A stretch of 64,000 bases of DNA from Ottelia alismoides (taxonomy: Eukaryota; Streptophyta; Magnoliopsida; Alismatales; Hydrocharitaceae), in contig JAZKJV010006938.1 of NCBI GenBank assembly GCA_037367405.1, forward strand, positions 186,001-250,000, in the 5' to 3' direction. The translations under genes were made by a program, and so were the position numbers. Positions within the stretch are counted from its first letter, which is position 1, and every line of letters starts with the position of its first letter. Of the stretch, positions 23,801 through 35,800 are shown piece after piece. The notes under the pieces are model-generated. The model made no database searches. It worked only from the letters and a program-made list of their open reading frames with translations, and was not told where the DNA came from.

Positions 23801-26800
23801 GGCTCGACAGTGGAAGCTATTGATATCCTTTTCTTATAGCTGAGAGAGTTGTGGGGTAGGATTGATGGTGTCCCTTCCATTTTTCTTCTTCTTTGTATGT
23901 TTTCTGGAATATTGAAGGTGGGAAAATGTACAAAATCACTGAAAGGGAAAGTTATCTAGTATTACCATCATCGCGGAAACAATGAAAAACTATCATTGCT
24001 GAAAGATAGGGCTTGATGCAGAAATGTATTTTTTGAAAACAATTTCAAGTAATATTCTGTGCTGCATTTTCTAGGCTCAATGATGTTTATTGTGCAGAAC
24101 GAGGGTATCCGATCTAAGATTCTGCAGTCAGAGAGAGTGATGGCTAGCCCCCTTGGTGAGTGGTGACCACTTTCTTTTGCTTATTTTTATTGCTGAATTT
24201 TATGGTCTATCTAGGTAAATATGACATTTGCAACTTAAAGGTGGCATCTTCTCTTTTATTTACTACTATCTATTCCGTCAGAACAAAATACTTGGCCATG
24301 TAAACATCAATCAGACTTTTAACATTTTGAATCAAGCACGATGAGAGGTGACATCTATATGGCCATGTTTATAATTAAGCTGGTCATAATTTTGAAAAGA
24401 AAAGAACCTTAAGTTTTTGGGAATTCCAAAAGTTATTTGGATGAAAAAAACCATTATAAGTGACTCAGTATACAACTTCTGGAAGAAACATACAATTTTA
24501 GAACAATATACTCTAGGGGTCATCCTTTGGCTTTAAACAAGAAATGATAGGAGAATATAATTGGTTCGGAATAGGTACTTCCAGCAATTCGTTAATACAA
24601 TTCAGATCGAAATTATGAATTTCATTTTTAAAAATCACGTTCTTTGTGCAAAAATTGAATTCTATAATAAAAATGGCGAAGTCTTCTCCCACTTTAAGTA
24701 GGGTCGGTTACATGGTTTCTTGTTCAAATCCATGTTGAAAGATCCGACTATTTTTACGCTAGTTGTCGGCTACCTAACACAACCCCCAGAAAGAGGGATT
24801 TGAACCCTGGTCTTTTGGGTGGCAAACACACTGCACTACCACCAGGCTGTTGGAGTAGATCTATAATGTTAAAAATGTTGTTCTAGTTGAGATGTAAAAT
24901 GTGAAGTCTTCAGAGTAAATAGTAAATTTTATCGTGTACTTCTCCACTAAATCAAAGTCACTCCAATTCTTACTATGCCTAGAGAAGTCCACTAGGTTGT
25001 AGACAAAGGTTCAGTCGAAAGTGAGGTTGTCTCTTCTCTTTCAAAAGGCGATTGCAATCCTAAAATCAGTCTAATAGGCTTCATGGATAAACTCTAGGTC
25101 CATTCAAACAATAACCTGCACCTCAACTATTGATCAAGTCTATCCTTGAATAGAATGAATGCATACGAGGGAGTTGGCATGGTTGACTAATGCAGATAGG
25201 TGGGACCGTGGGATTTACAACATTGTTTACCATACATACCGGGATGGGTAAGGGACATTGATTTATCTACGGGCGCACCCTTGGATTTAGGTTATTGACT
25301 AAGACATGCTTTCTAGGTAGAGATTAGGCTAGTCATCATGGTACCTTGCAACCTCCTCTCTGTAGGTTAGAGATTAGAACTAACTGACTAGTCAGGGGAG
25401 GACTAAGATTGCAGGGACCATAGCCTTCTCGACTGGGAACTACTGAGACTTGTTTGATGAGGAAAAAATACTTTACTCATTAAAGTTCTATTCTTCACAT
25501 CCCCCGACCTCCCTCATTGCAAGTGGGGGCCTTTATTTGGCACCACCAAAGGCATCCCTTCTTTTCTCACAAACACCCTCATTGCCATGAGGAGCAAAGT
25601 TATCCCCCTAGCGATGCCCTTAGGGTCTTGTAGAATCCCACCATTGCTACACACAACCCCAACTCCCTCACATTGCAAATGAAGATCTTCTATTCATTTG
25701 GTACCATAAGCATCCTTTATTTTCTCGTGAACACCCTTATTTCCATACGGAGCAAACAATCTCCTATGAATGCCATCACGACCTTGTGCAATCCCAATCT
25801 TCCCACACACCTATGGGGAGTCGATTCACCAACACCTTCTACTAGACAAAAGCAAGGGCTTTGCTTGCAGTTGTGGAATTGTCATAAATTCATAATTAGC
25901 TTTTTCCAGCTACTAGACGTTGTCAATTGAGAAAACATGGGAGAAAGCTCTTGAGGCATCCTGAAGTAGATAGTGAGCCGGGATCTCTCTTCTCTATCTT
26001 TCTTCGCAGTTCGAACTAAGTCGGAAGTCAGAGAGGGCAGTATAAGTACATGTGGGTGCGGGGGGCCTAGGGACTGATATGATGATTGGTTTAGGTAGGG
26101 CGGCCGGCCTACTATGGGTACCTGTGGGTTCCGTGCGTGAGAGGAACAATCCATTCATGGCTTGGACATCATTTTCCGACGAGACCCATGGAGCAATTCT
26201 TAGATAGCAAGCACTAGCTCCCGATGCGACTTCATAAAAAAGCAATCAAAGATAAGATCGAAGAAAATGAAATGCACGTAGTGGTTATGAGGGCGGTTCC
26301 TTCAGATCCTAGAAAACGTCCGAAAAACCTGCTACGGAACTACCGAGCAGAGGCTGTCCGAGAGAACCCTGGTTTTGATCTTCGAAGCAAGCCTTGAGGC
26401 ACACTGAAACCCCTACTTGCTAGGTTTTACTTAATCTTAGATTTATCATAGGATGGCATGGTCATTTATGGATGAGAGTCTCCCCCTCCGCTTGAAGGGC
26501 TAGTGCTTGATTCTTGATGGAAGTGGAGATCCGACTACTTGCTTCTTGAGCAAATTTGGAAAGGAGCATCACTTGCATGAAAGACCTCTGGGGGAGCTGC
26601 GAGCCTACCACCACCCATACACATATCTGGCAGAACACACAAAAGCAACACTCCTTTTTCCAATTTGTGACCTATCAGGATCTAGGATCTGATAGGGTAC
26701 GAGCGTCCCCCAAAAAATGACACATCCTGTAACAGTTACCCAGCTGTCTCCATGCTCCCAAATAAGGCATGAGGTCAACACTCAATTCCTATTGAATTCA

Positions 26801-29800
26801 CAGAGATTAAGCTTTTCTATGGGGGATGCTACATTGAATGCATTATAGCTTTTTAGGTCAAAGAAAAAATGGTCTCGATGCTGCACCCTGCTTGAAATAA
26901 GTCATCTCTTTGATTTACTTTGAATTACTTTGGTTTTGTTCTTTGAATCATATCAAGGATCCTACTTTTCAAATAAGTGTAAAGTGCTATGTGTGGCTCC
27001 CTACTATGGCGTAGGGCATAATTGGTACTTAACGACTTTTCAAAGAAATGTTAGTGAAAGGAATCCCATTGCAATTGGATCAACTAAGGACTGAAATTAG
27101 CTTAAAGGTGGAATAAAAATAGTCTTTTACAATCATTGTATGTCTCTACAAAAGAATGGACTTATTAAAATGGTAGATTCCATTTTTTTATTGTTCGAAT
27201 TCTGAATAGTTAACACAATGGGGATTTTGGGTGGTATCATTTTTTGGTGAAATGGTACATGTTTCGTAGAGTGGATGATGTCTTGGTATGCAGATCGACT
27301 GCGATTGTCCTTAACCGGCAACAAATGGCATGTGGATGATAGTTACCTTGGTGTACAGTCCGACTGGAATCCCCTTAAGTGATGAATAATGGGTGAGTTG
27401 CTTTTGATTCGTGTTCGATTTTCACATGCCGTGAATCACAGGTGATCACATCAATGTTGCTTTGCTAATATTGTTGAAGGAAAATGATTAATCTATCTGT
27501 TCAAGGGAACCCTAGGGATATCTTATATAGGGGAGAGATCCAAAAGGTAAATTACATAATGTAGATGAAAGAAATAGAAAATACAAAAATGGTACGATAA
27601 CTTAAGAATATCTCTACACCCCCCTCAAGATGGTGCATAGGTGTCGATCATGCTTAGCTTGGATGAACACTTCTTGAAGGGCCATCTGGTTAAAGCCTTG
27701 GTTAGGATGTCTACAACATGCTTACATGTGAAGTGGAAAGGAAGCCTTTCTGAATCATATCACGTGTATAGTGACAGTCCACTTTAATGTGATCTGTTCT
27801 CTCATAAAAAGCAGGATTATTAACAATGAATAAAGCTGCCTGGTTGTCGCATTGTAATTGCATAGGAAGGGATACATCAATGCCTAGGTCAATTAGAACA
27901 TATCCGACCCACAATCTCTGTGCTCCCCGGTGCCATAGCTTTGTATTTTGATTCAACACTAGATCTAGCAACAACTGCTTGTTTCTTGCTCTTCCAGGAT
28001 ACGAAAGAGCCACCGACAATTACATCAAAGCCTAAAGTAGATTTCCTGCCCTTAGGACATCCTGCATAGCCTACATCTACGTAAGCTGTGACAGTAAGGG
28101 GTGTCTCTTTTCTGAAAAAATATCCTGCACCTAGAGATGACTCAAGTACCTCAGAATCATATGTACTGCATCCATATGCTCCTATATAGGTTCCTCTATG
28201 AACTGGCTGATCCGACTAACAACGAATGAAATGTCCGACCTGGTGATGGTGACATAAAGTAGCTTCCCTATAAGTTCTATGTATCATTTCTTGTCCATTT
28301 CCTCTGTATCATCATATAGTCTTATACTAGGATCTATAGGAATAGTAGCAGGTGTGCACCCAATCATACCTGTCTCAGCTAGAAGATCTGTAACATATTT
28401 TCTTTGGGTCATCACAAGACCCTGCTGGTTCTTGGCAAACTCTAATCTCATAAAGTATCTTTGGGTACCAAGGTCCTTGGTGACAAGTTGTTGACCAAGG
28501 AACTCATTTACCTCACTAATATCTTGCACACTATCTCGTGTAATGATGATATCATCAACATAATCATAATAACAACAATACCTCTACGAGTCCTCTTAAC
28601 ATACAAAGAATGGTCCGCGTTCGACCTTGTGAATCCCTGCTACTCAATCAAGTCTGAGAGCTTCTGGAACCATGCTCTTGAATTCTTTTTGAGACCATAG
28701 ATGACCTTGTTGAAGTCTACTAACCTGTTGACACTCCCTCTCAACAGTAAACCCAGGTGGCAACTGCATGTAGACTTCCTCCTGAAGATCATCATATAGG
28801 AACACGTTCTTGACATCCACCTGAAAAAAATGCCAATCATGTACCACAACAACAAGAAGAATCCAAAGAGTGGAGTGGTGAGCTACTGGAGAGAATGTGT
28901 CCATATAGTCCTCGCCATATGGTTGGGTGAACCCTCGTGCAACCTGTTTGGCCTTGTAGCGATCAACACTACCATCTGCTTGATGTTTCATAGTGAACAC
29001 CCACTTGCAACTGACAATATAGGCTCCCGAAGGAGCTGGGACTAGACTCCAGGTGCCACGCGACTGCAACGTAGCCATCTCCCAAGCGCGATGGGGGCCT
29101 GGGCGTTCGGCGGTTGGAGGTGGTGCACGAAGCTATGCTTCTCAAGTGGGCGGCTAAGGTGTTGGGTCGGGATGATAATTTCTTGCTGCAGTGCCTTCGG
29201 GAGGCGGCGGGGAGTGCTTTATGTTCCGTTTATGATGGGCGTGTCCAGGGTCAAGCTCCCTCCTTTTGGCGCGATATCTTCTCCGCTTTCAACCGTAACC
29301 GATCATTATTCAAGCCTACTCTGGGCGATGGGACTTCTTTCCGGTTTTGGTCGGAGGATTGGTCCGGGAGGGGAGTCTTCCAGACTTTGTTTCCTAGATT
29401 ATATGCGTTGGCGGGCGACAAATTCGCCACTGTGGCTTCTTGTTGGACCGATGGTTGCTGGTGCCCTTTGTTGGTGGCAAATCTTTCTGATCAGCGTCTG
29501 CTCGACTTCACCGCCTTGATGGCCCTCCTTTCTGATGCTCCCACGCCCACTGGGGGCCGTGATCACTTTGCCTGGAAGGAGGGTTCTTTCACTACGCGGA
29601 AGGCGTACTTCTCTATTCTCCCCAGCGCCGCGGGGGTGGATGCATCCCTGCTCAATCACTGCAAGCTCATTTGGAGTCTCAAGCTCCCGGAACGGGTTGG
29701 TATTTTTCTTTGGACTCTTCGGCGTGGACGGCTGCTTACTCGCGATCGTTATGCTTTGATGTTCCCTAATGTTTCGGATTTATGCGGGCTTTGTGGCACG

Positions 29801-32800
29801 GAGGTGGAAACCACCGGACACCTATTCCTCCATTGCGACCGTGTGCGTGCCATCTGGGGCGATGTGGGGTGGCTGAATCTTTCCAGTCTTGTTGCTTTCT
29901 ATGATAGCTTGTCTAACGCCGGGAGTCGGTCGAGGGAGGACCTGCTGGTTCCCATTGCGCGCCTTTGGAGTATCTGGCTGGGAAGAAACGACACATTATT
30001 TGCTCGGCAGAGGTTCTATAAGGAAAATATTTGTATCGCGGCGTCTCGCTTTTGTCTCGATTGGTCTTCCATGTAGCGTTGTTCGGGTACGTGGATGGTA
30101 TCTCTTTTGCTATCATCCACCATTCGGTTTTGATTTCCTCTTCCGCATTGTAAGTACTCTTATCTTTACTCTCTAATGGATTGGGGCGAACCCCGTTGAG
30201 TGTCTCCCCCTTTTTTGAGCGTCAAAAAAAAACGTAGCCATCTCCTCTTCCATGACAAGATGCTATCTACTGTCTCGCTAAGTATTCTGATAAACTGTGA
30301 AATTTCCACAACAAAAAAGTGCAACTACAAACCCCTTGGAATTCACAGTCAAGCGATAAAAAAGAAACATGAGAAGCAAGAGGATACGATGTACGTGTAC
30401 TTCCTAACGGCATAGACCCATATAGATAATTGGGGATCTCCGCAATATGTATACTAGCCTCGTGCAAAGGCACTTGCTTAGACGATGTAATAGTTTACTG
30501 TAAAGACAAATCTCGAGGGTCGTCAGTAGAAACAATTTGCTCAGAACATACTTGGGGTGTGCTGGATGGCCGGAAAGGCCTATGAGCAGAGGGTGGCCTA
30601 CAAACGTAGAATCATGGCAAGAACTGGCCCATGGTACTAGGTGGTGGTGGTACAAGAGGAGGCGGTGGAGGTGAAGGTGGTGAGACAACTGATGGAGGTG
30701 GTGAAACTGGAGGAGGCGGTGGCATGTAGACCTCCTCCTCAGAATCAATTGGAGTTAATTTCACATAAATGAGTACATCAACAAACTCAAAAAAGATGAT
30801 ATCAACGCTGACATAATACTTGCTACTAAGAGGATCATAACATCTATAAACCTTCAGTGTCTTGAAATACACCACAAAACACATTTGACAGCTCTAAGAG
30901 AGAGCTTGTGAATACCGGGTGATAATTGATGCATAAAGGTGACTGTGCCAAACCCACGAGGAGTGAGTGAGAACAAATCCTTCTCAGGGAAAGCAAAAGA
31001 GTGGAATTTTCTCACCCAACACATACGAGGGCATGCAATTCACTAAATAACAAGTAATGAGAATTGAATTACCCCAGAATGAATGCGGAGCACGACTCTG
31101 AATGAGAAGCATCCGAGTCACATCAAGCACGTGACGATGCTTACGTTCAACATCGTTTTGTTGGGACGTATAAGCACACAAAGTTTGATGGATGATGCCA
31201 ATTAATTTTTTTTGAAATCCATAAATGAGGGGGATACACTCGATGGTGCACGCCCCAAGCCTTTATTGAAAAGTAACAGAAGAAGAAAGAAGAAAGGGGA
31301 GGTTACAACCGGACGCCGTTACATAGGCCCATTACAACACCCAATCCTCCACCAAACGCTTAGCAAAGAACCACACGTTTTCCTTATAGAATCTTTGTCT
31401 CGAGAATAGTAAATCATTCCTACCCCTCCAGATCGCCCACAGAATGGCCACCGGATGAATAATCTCCACCTTCGGCCTACCCTTGCTTGACCGAAGCGCA
31501 TCCCAGAAGGTCTGGAAACCGCCCGTGCATCACCAGTCTACGCCAGCCCCCTGCCACACTTGAATCATCACGGGACAAAGGAAGAAGAGGTGTTCCACGG
31601 ATTCAATCGATTCATGAGAAGAACTGCGAAAACTTAAGAGTACAAAAATTCCCATGCATTGTCAGTTCATACAAATTTAACTGTATAGGAAAAAATAGTT
31701 TTTTACTTCATTTATGAGAGATTTTATCACAGTCCTAGCCTCAGAATTATTCTTTAACAAGAAAACCCACAACAACGTAGACAAGTCGTCTACATCCTCA
31801 GGATAAAACCTGTGTCCTTAATGATCAGGAACACGACTCGAACCCCAAATGTCTACATGAATCAACTTAAAAGGAAGCTACTACTCCGATCCTGACGACT
31901 TGGGTATGTAGACTAGTGATGCTTCCCTAGCTGACAAGCATCACACTGGAAAGTGGAGCAGGGAGAGATCTAAGGATGCATGGGACACATCTTTTGGAGA
32001 GGAAGTTGACCAAAGCACATATACCATATAAACGCGGAGTCTGATCTTGTGGAGCTACACTAGACACCAACACACAGAGTGCACACCGGTTGATAGAAGT
32101 CGCCCTGCTCACAGCCACATCCAGGGTAAGCCCTATCGTAATATATCGATGATATATCGACAATATTTCAGTATCGACATGTGAATGATATATCACATAT
32201 ATGACCAATATTTGCACTTCCATAGTCATTTCCTTCATAAAATCATGTCGATTTGGGATGGTGGCATCCACAAGTATTTGTGAGCGAGCAACATCATACT
32301 CCGGGTCAAGTGCTGCTAAAAACACACCAGCCATGGTGGTATTTCTATACATCTTCTGCTGCTCAGGAGTAGCCGCAATAAGCATGAAGCTGTGAAGCTT
32401 CTCGAACATGTCATGGAGAGACGTATATAGAGAATGCAGGAGACATCCATTCTGCTTGATTATGAATATGTCATGTTGTAGCTGCAGTATCTTCGTCTCA
32501 TTTCTCGCATGAGAATACGTAGCGGAGAGAATGTCCCACATCACCTTGATGGTGGGTTAGTGCAGAACGTCATTAGCGATCTCTACTGTCAGTGTGTTAG
32601 ACACGTGCATAATCATCATCATCCTCCCATGAGGCGTTCACCCCAATCTTGTCAACTAGCTCCTCTTCGGTAAGAATATGTTTGTTACCAATAGACTGCA
32701 GTAGGCTCATGAACTGCATGGCCCATAGATCATAATTAGTCTCGTCCATCTTCACTATTGGCCATGGACCTTGAAAAGTACCTATGGCGGGTTATCAACT

Positions 32801-35800
32801 TTGCTTTCTGACATATAGTCGGATCTAAAGATTGAGGCTTGTAGACCAAAAAAGTTTGTCTACGCGGCCACGTAGGGGTGTGCGACAAGGTTGCCCTCTT
32901 GCACCCCTCTTATTTGTCATTGCTGCGGATGTCCTGGCGCATATTGTGGGCCGTGTTATTGATTATGGTCTCTCGGCTGGGTACTCGAGGGATGATTTGA
33001 TGATCCCACTTCTCCAATACGCTGACGATACTATCTTCTTCATAGAAGGGGGCGCCGAGGAGGCTTCTGGCATGTCCGAGGCCCTAGATCTCTTCAACGA
33101 ACTTTCTGGTCTCTTCAAGAATGCGGATAAATCTAAGGTGGTCCCCTTCGGCTTATCTGAGGAAGAGGCTCATACTTGTGGAAGGACTTTAGGCTCGGAA
33201 TGCTGCTCCCTTTCGATTGACTACCTTGGGATGCCTCTATCAGTGGGTAGAACGAAGCTGTGTGACTGGTTCTAGGTTGTTGAGAAGCTTGAAGCGAGAC
33301 TTGCGTGATGGAAATCGGCCATCCTCTCCAGGGGGGGCGATTGGTCCTCTTAAAGGCAGTTCTTTCCTCCATTCCTGTTTTCTTCTTGTCCAATCGACGC
33401 TTGCCGAAGGGAATCCGCAGCCGTCTCGAGAAGCTGATGCGCAAGTTCTTAGGGGGCAAGCATGATGGTGAATCGGGGGAGATCCATCTTGTTGAGTGGG
33501 ATGTTGTCACACTCCCTAAAAAAGCGGGGGGTTTGGGAATCCGGAGACTGGACCAAATGAATGAGGCCTTGCTCCTTAAGTGGGCGACCAAAGTGTGGGG
33601 CCCCGGGGAGGATCTCTGCTGCAACGTTCTGTGCAAAATCTACGATGTAGGTGGTGCGCCGCCGGGTCCTGATGCTCATGTGGAGTCACCCACACCGTTC
33701 TGGAAGGGAATGATGGAGGTCTTTACCCGTCATCTCGTTCTGTTTAGGCCGGTGCTTGGCAATGGCGAATCCTTCGCCTTCTGGACTGATGATTGGACGC
33801 GGGGGGGGGGGTGGGGAGGCATTTTGCAAGCGATTCTCTCGCCTATTTGCTCTTGCGAGTGATAAGAATGCGCTGGTTGTGTCTTGCTGGTCGGATGGTA
33901 ATTTGTTCCCCACCTCCACTAACTTCTCGGATCAACGACTCGAGGATTTTCTTTCATTGTTGGATTCTATCAAGGAGATGGGAAGGTCGTCTGTGGGAAG
34001 GGACCATTGGGAATGGCAGAAGGGCACTTTCTCAGGTAGGATGGCTTTTGGGGCGATTTGCAGGCCTCCCCCCTCGCGATCGGAGGAATTGGTTCGAGAA
34101 TTCGCCTTCTTTTGGAGTTTGGGCCTCCCTTAACGGGTAGGCTTTTTCATGTGGTTGTTCAGAAGGCAGAGAGTGATGACGAGAGACCGCTGTGCTAGGC
34201 TTCTAGGCACCATCTCTGAGAGATGCCTTTTATGCGATGCCGCGATAGAGACCCTCGAGCACCTGTTCTTTCAGTGCCCAAGAACGATTCAGATTTGAGA
34301 TGAGGCAAATTTAGCTTGACTACGCACGACGGACTTGGCCTCCTTCTGCAGCTCGTTGGTTGGCAACATGAGCAGACCTCGACGGGAGCTTTTTAGCCCT
34401 ATTGCCATTACTTGGGCCTTGTGGCTCGCCAGAAATGCACTCCTTTTCTCTGGGCAACGGTTCTACAAGGAGAATGTGGGGATACACTCCGCGAGATTGG
34501 TAGAAGATTGGGATCTGTAATTGTCTGTTTTAGTTTTTGTTCCCCTTTGTCTTTTCACGTTTTTCTTTCTTTTAAATAAATCTTGGGGCGAACACCATTG
34601 AGTGTATACCCCTCCTTTAAGGCCTCAAAAAAATGTATGGAAGTGGTTGCATGTGTAGACTCAAAGTACAATCATTCCCATCAACCTATTCTGTACCTCG
34701 CGCCAACGCATGATATACTGATATGAAGTCACCCAAGTAACCCCAAAATCAGCCCGACGTGATCACATTATCACGTTCTCAGAGCCCTTGGAGGTAGTAA
34801 ACATGCCACACGTGGCAACCTAGAGGGCAACAACAATCGTTGGGGCGACGACCACCATGAGAGGTCGGTGGTCGTCGCTGGAGGTGCGGCGACAACATCA
34901 TCGGCGAGATGTGGCGACAGCCGCTAGAGGGCGAAGGAGCATGCGATGAGTGAGGTAGGGTTTTTGGGTACAAGGGCTTCAGTCTAGGACCGCCGCTTTT
35001 ATACCATGTTGGAAGAAAACGATCAATCTATCTGTTCAAGGGAACCCTAGGGTTCTCTTATATAGGGGAGAGTCCCAAAGGGTAAATTACATAATGTAGA
35101 TGAAAGAAATAGAAAATACAAAAGCGGTACGGTAACATAAGAATATCTCTATAAATATATAATCGTCCTAGAACGAGAAGGGGGCAAGCCTGGGGTTCGA
35201 GGCTCTTTCTTGTTTTATAAACGAGCTATCCTCTAAAATTCTGGATGCGTCTAAGCATATATACACTAGGAGGAACTCTTCTTCTAGATCTTGCATCGGC
35301 CGTTAAGGTTTAGTAAATGAAAGATGAAATGAGGCTGCTATCCTAAAATTGAGGCGAGGAGTAAGCTCGAGGTGGTTGAGGTGTAAGCGTCATTTTTCTC
35401 CCCAAAATGATAATTAATAAAAAATATTACATTAAATTTAAGATTATTTTATATAACACATATCTCCATATATTTAACGCAGTGGAAGGATTTTTGGAAA
35501 TTCTTCAATGTTATAGAGGAGCAAATGTTGCTTCTTGTGCTAGATTTAAACACAAGGACATATGAAAGCATATTAAAATTACTTAAATAAATAAATAAAT
35601 ATTTACGAAGCTTAAGGGCATGCACCTCCTTGACATCTCACTCTATTTTTCCTTTAAATAACTCTCTTTGCTAGATCTCGATGTACTCGAGAACTGGTAG
35701 TTGTAAGTTTTACTATCTTATCCTATTAATATATGGGACGGACACCTCCAGAGTTTTCCCTTTCTTTTGAACAAAAAAATTTAAGAAGCTTGGTGAAGAC

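Larger units (their letters stand above)
27472..35153 (-). mobile_element. Copia-1, Ty1/Copia retrotransposon with short LTRs, carrying three LINE insertions
   Basis: The LTRs are 147 bp each (27472-27618 and 35007-35153), TGTTG... to ...TCTCTACA or TATA. The 5-bp duplication AATAT lies at 27467-27471 and 35154-35158. Coding is on the - strand: gag near 31927-32544, integrase near 30984-31925, then reverse transcriptase and RNase H to 27711. LINE-B, LINE-C and LINE-D sit inside. Without them the element would be about 4.3 kb, normal for a short-LTR Copia. All frames are broken. Confidence 0.9.

Noticed and set aside
25994..26245. Open frame on the - strand in the GC-richer block as a mitochondrial gene
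   Set aside because: The translation matches no cytochrome-c maturation or respiratory subunit that I know; retained only as an untested composition anomaly.
31206..31603. Clean target-site duplication for LINE-C
   Set aside because: CAATTAAT and CAATCGAT flank the insert but differ at two of eight positions, so I do not claim a duplication.
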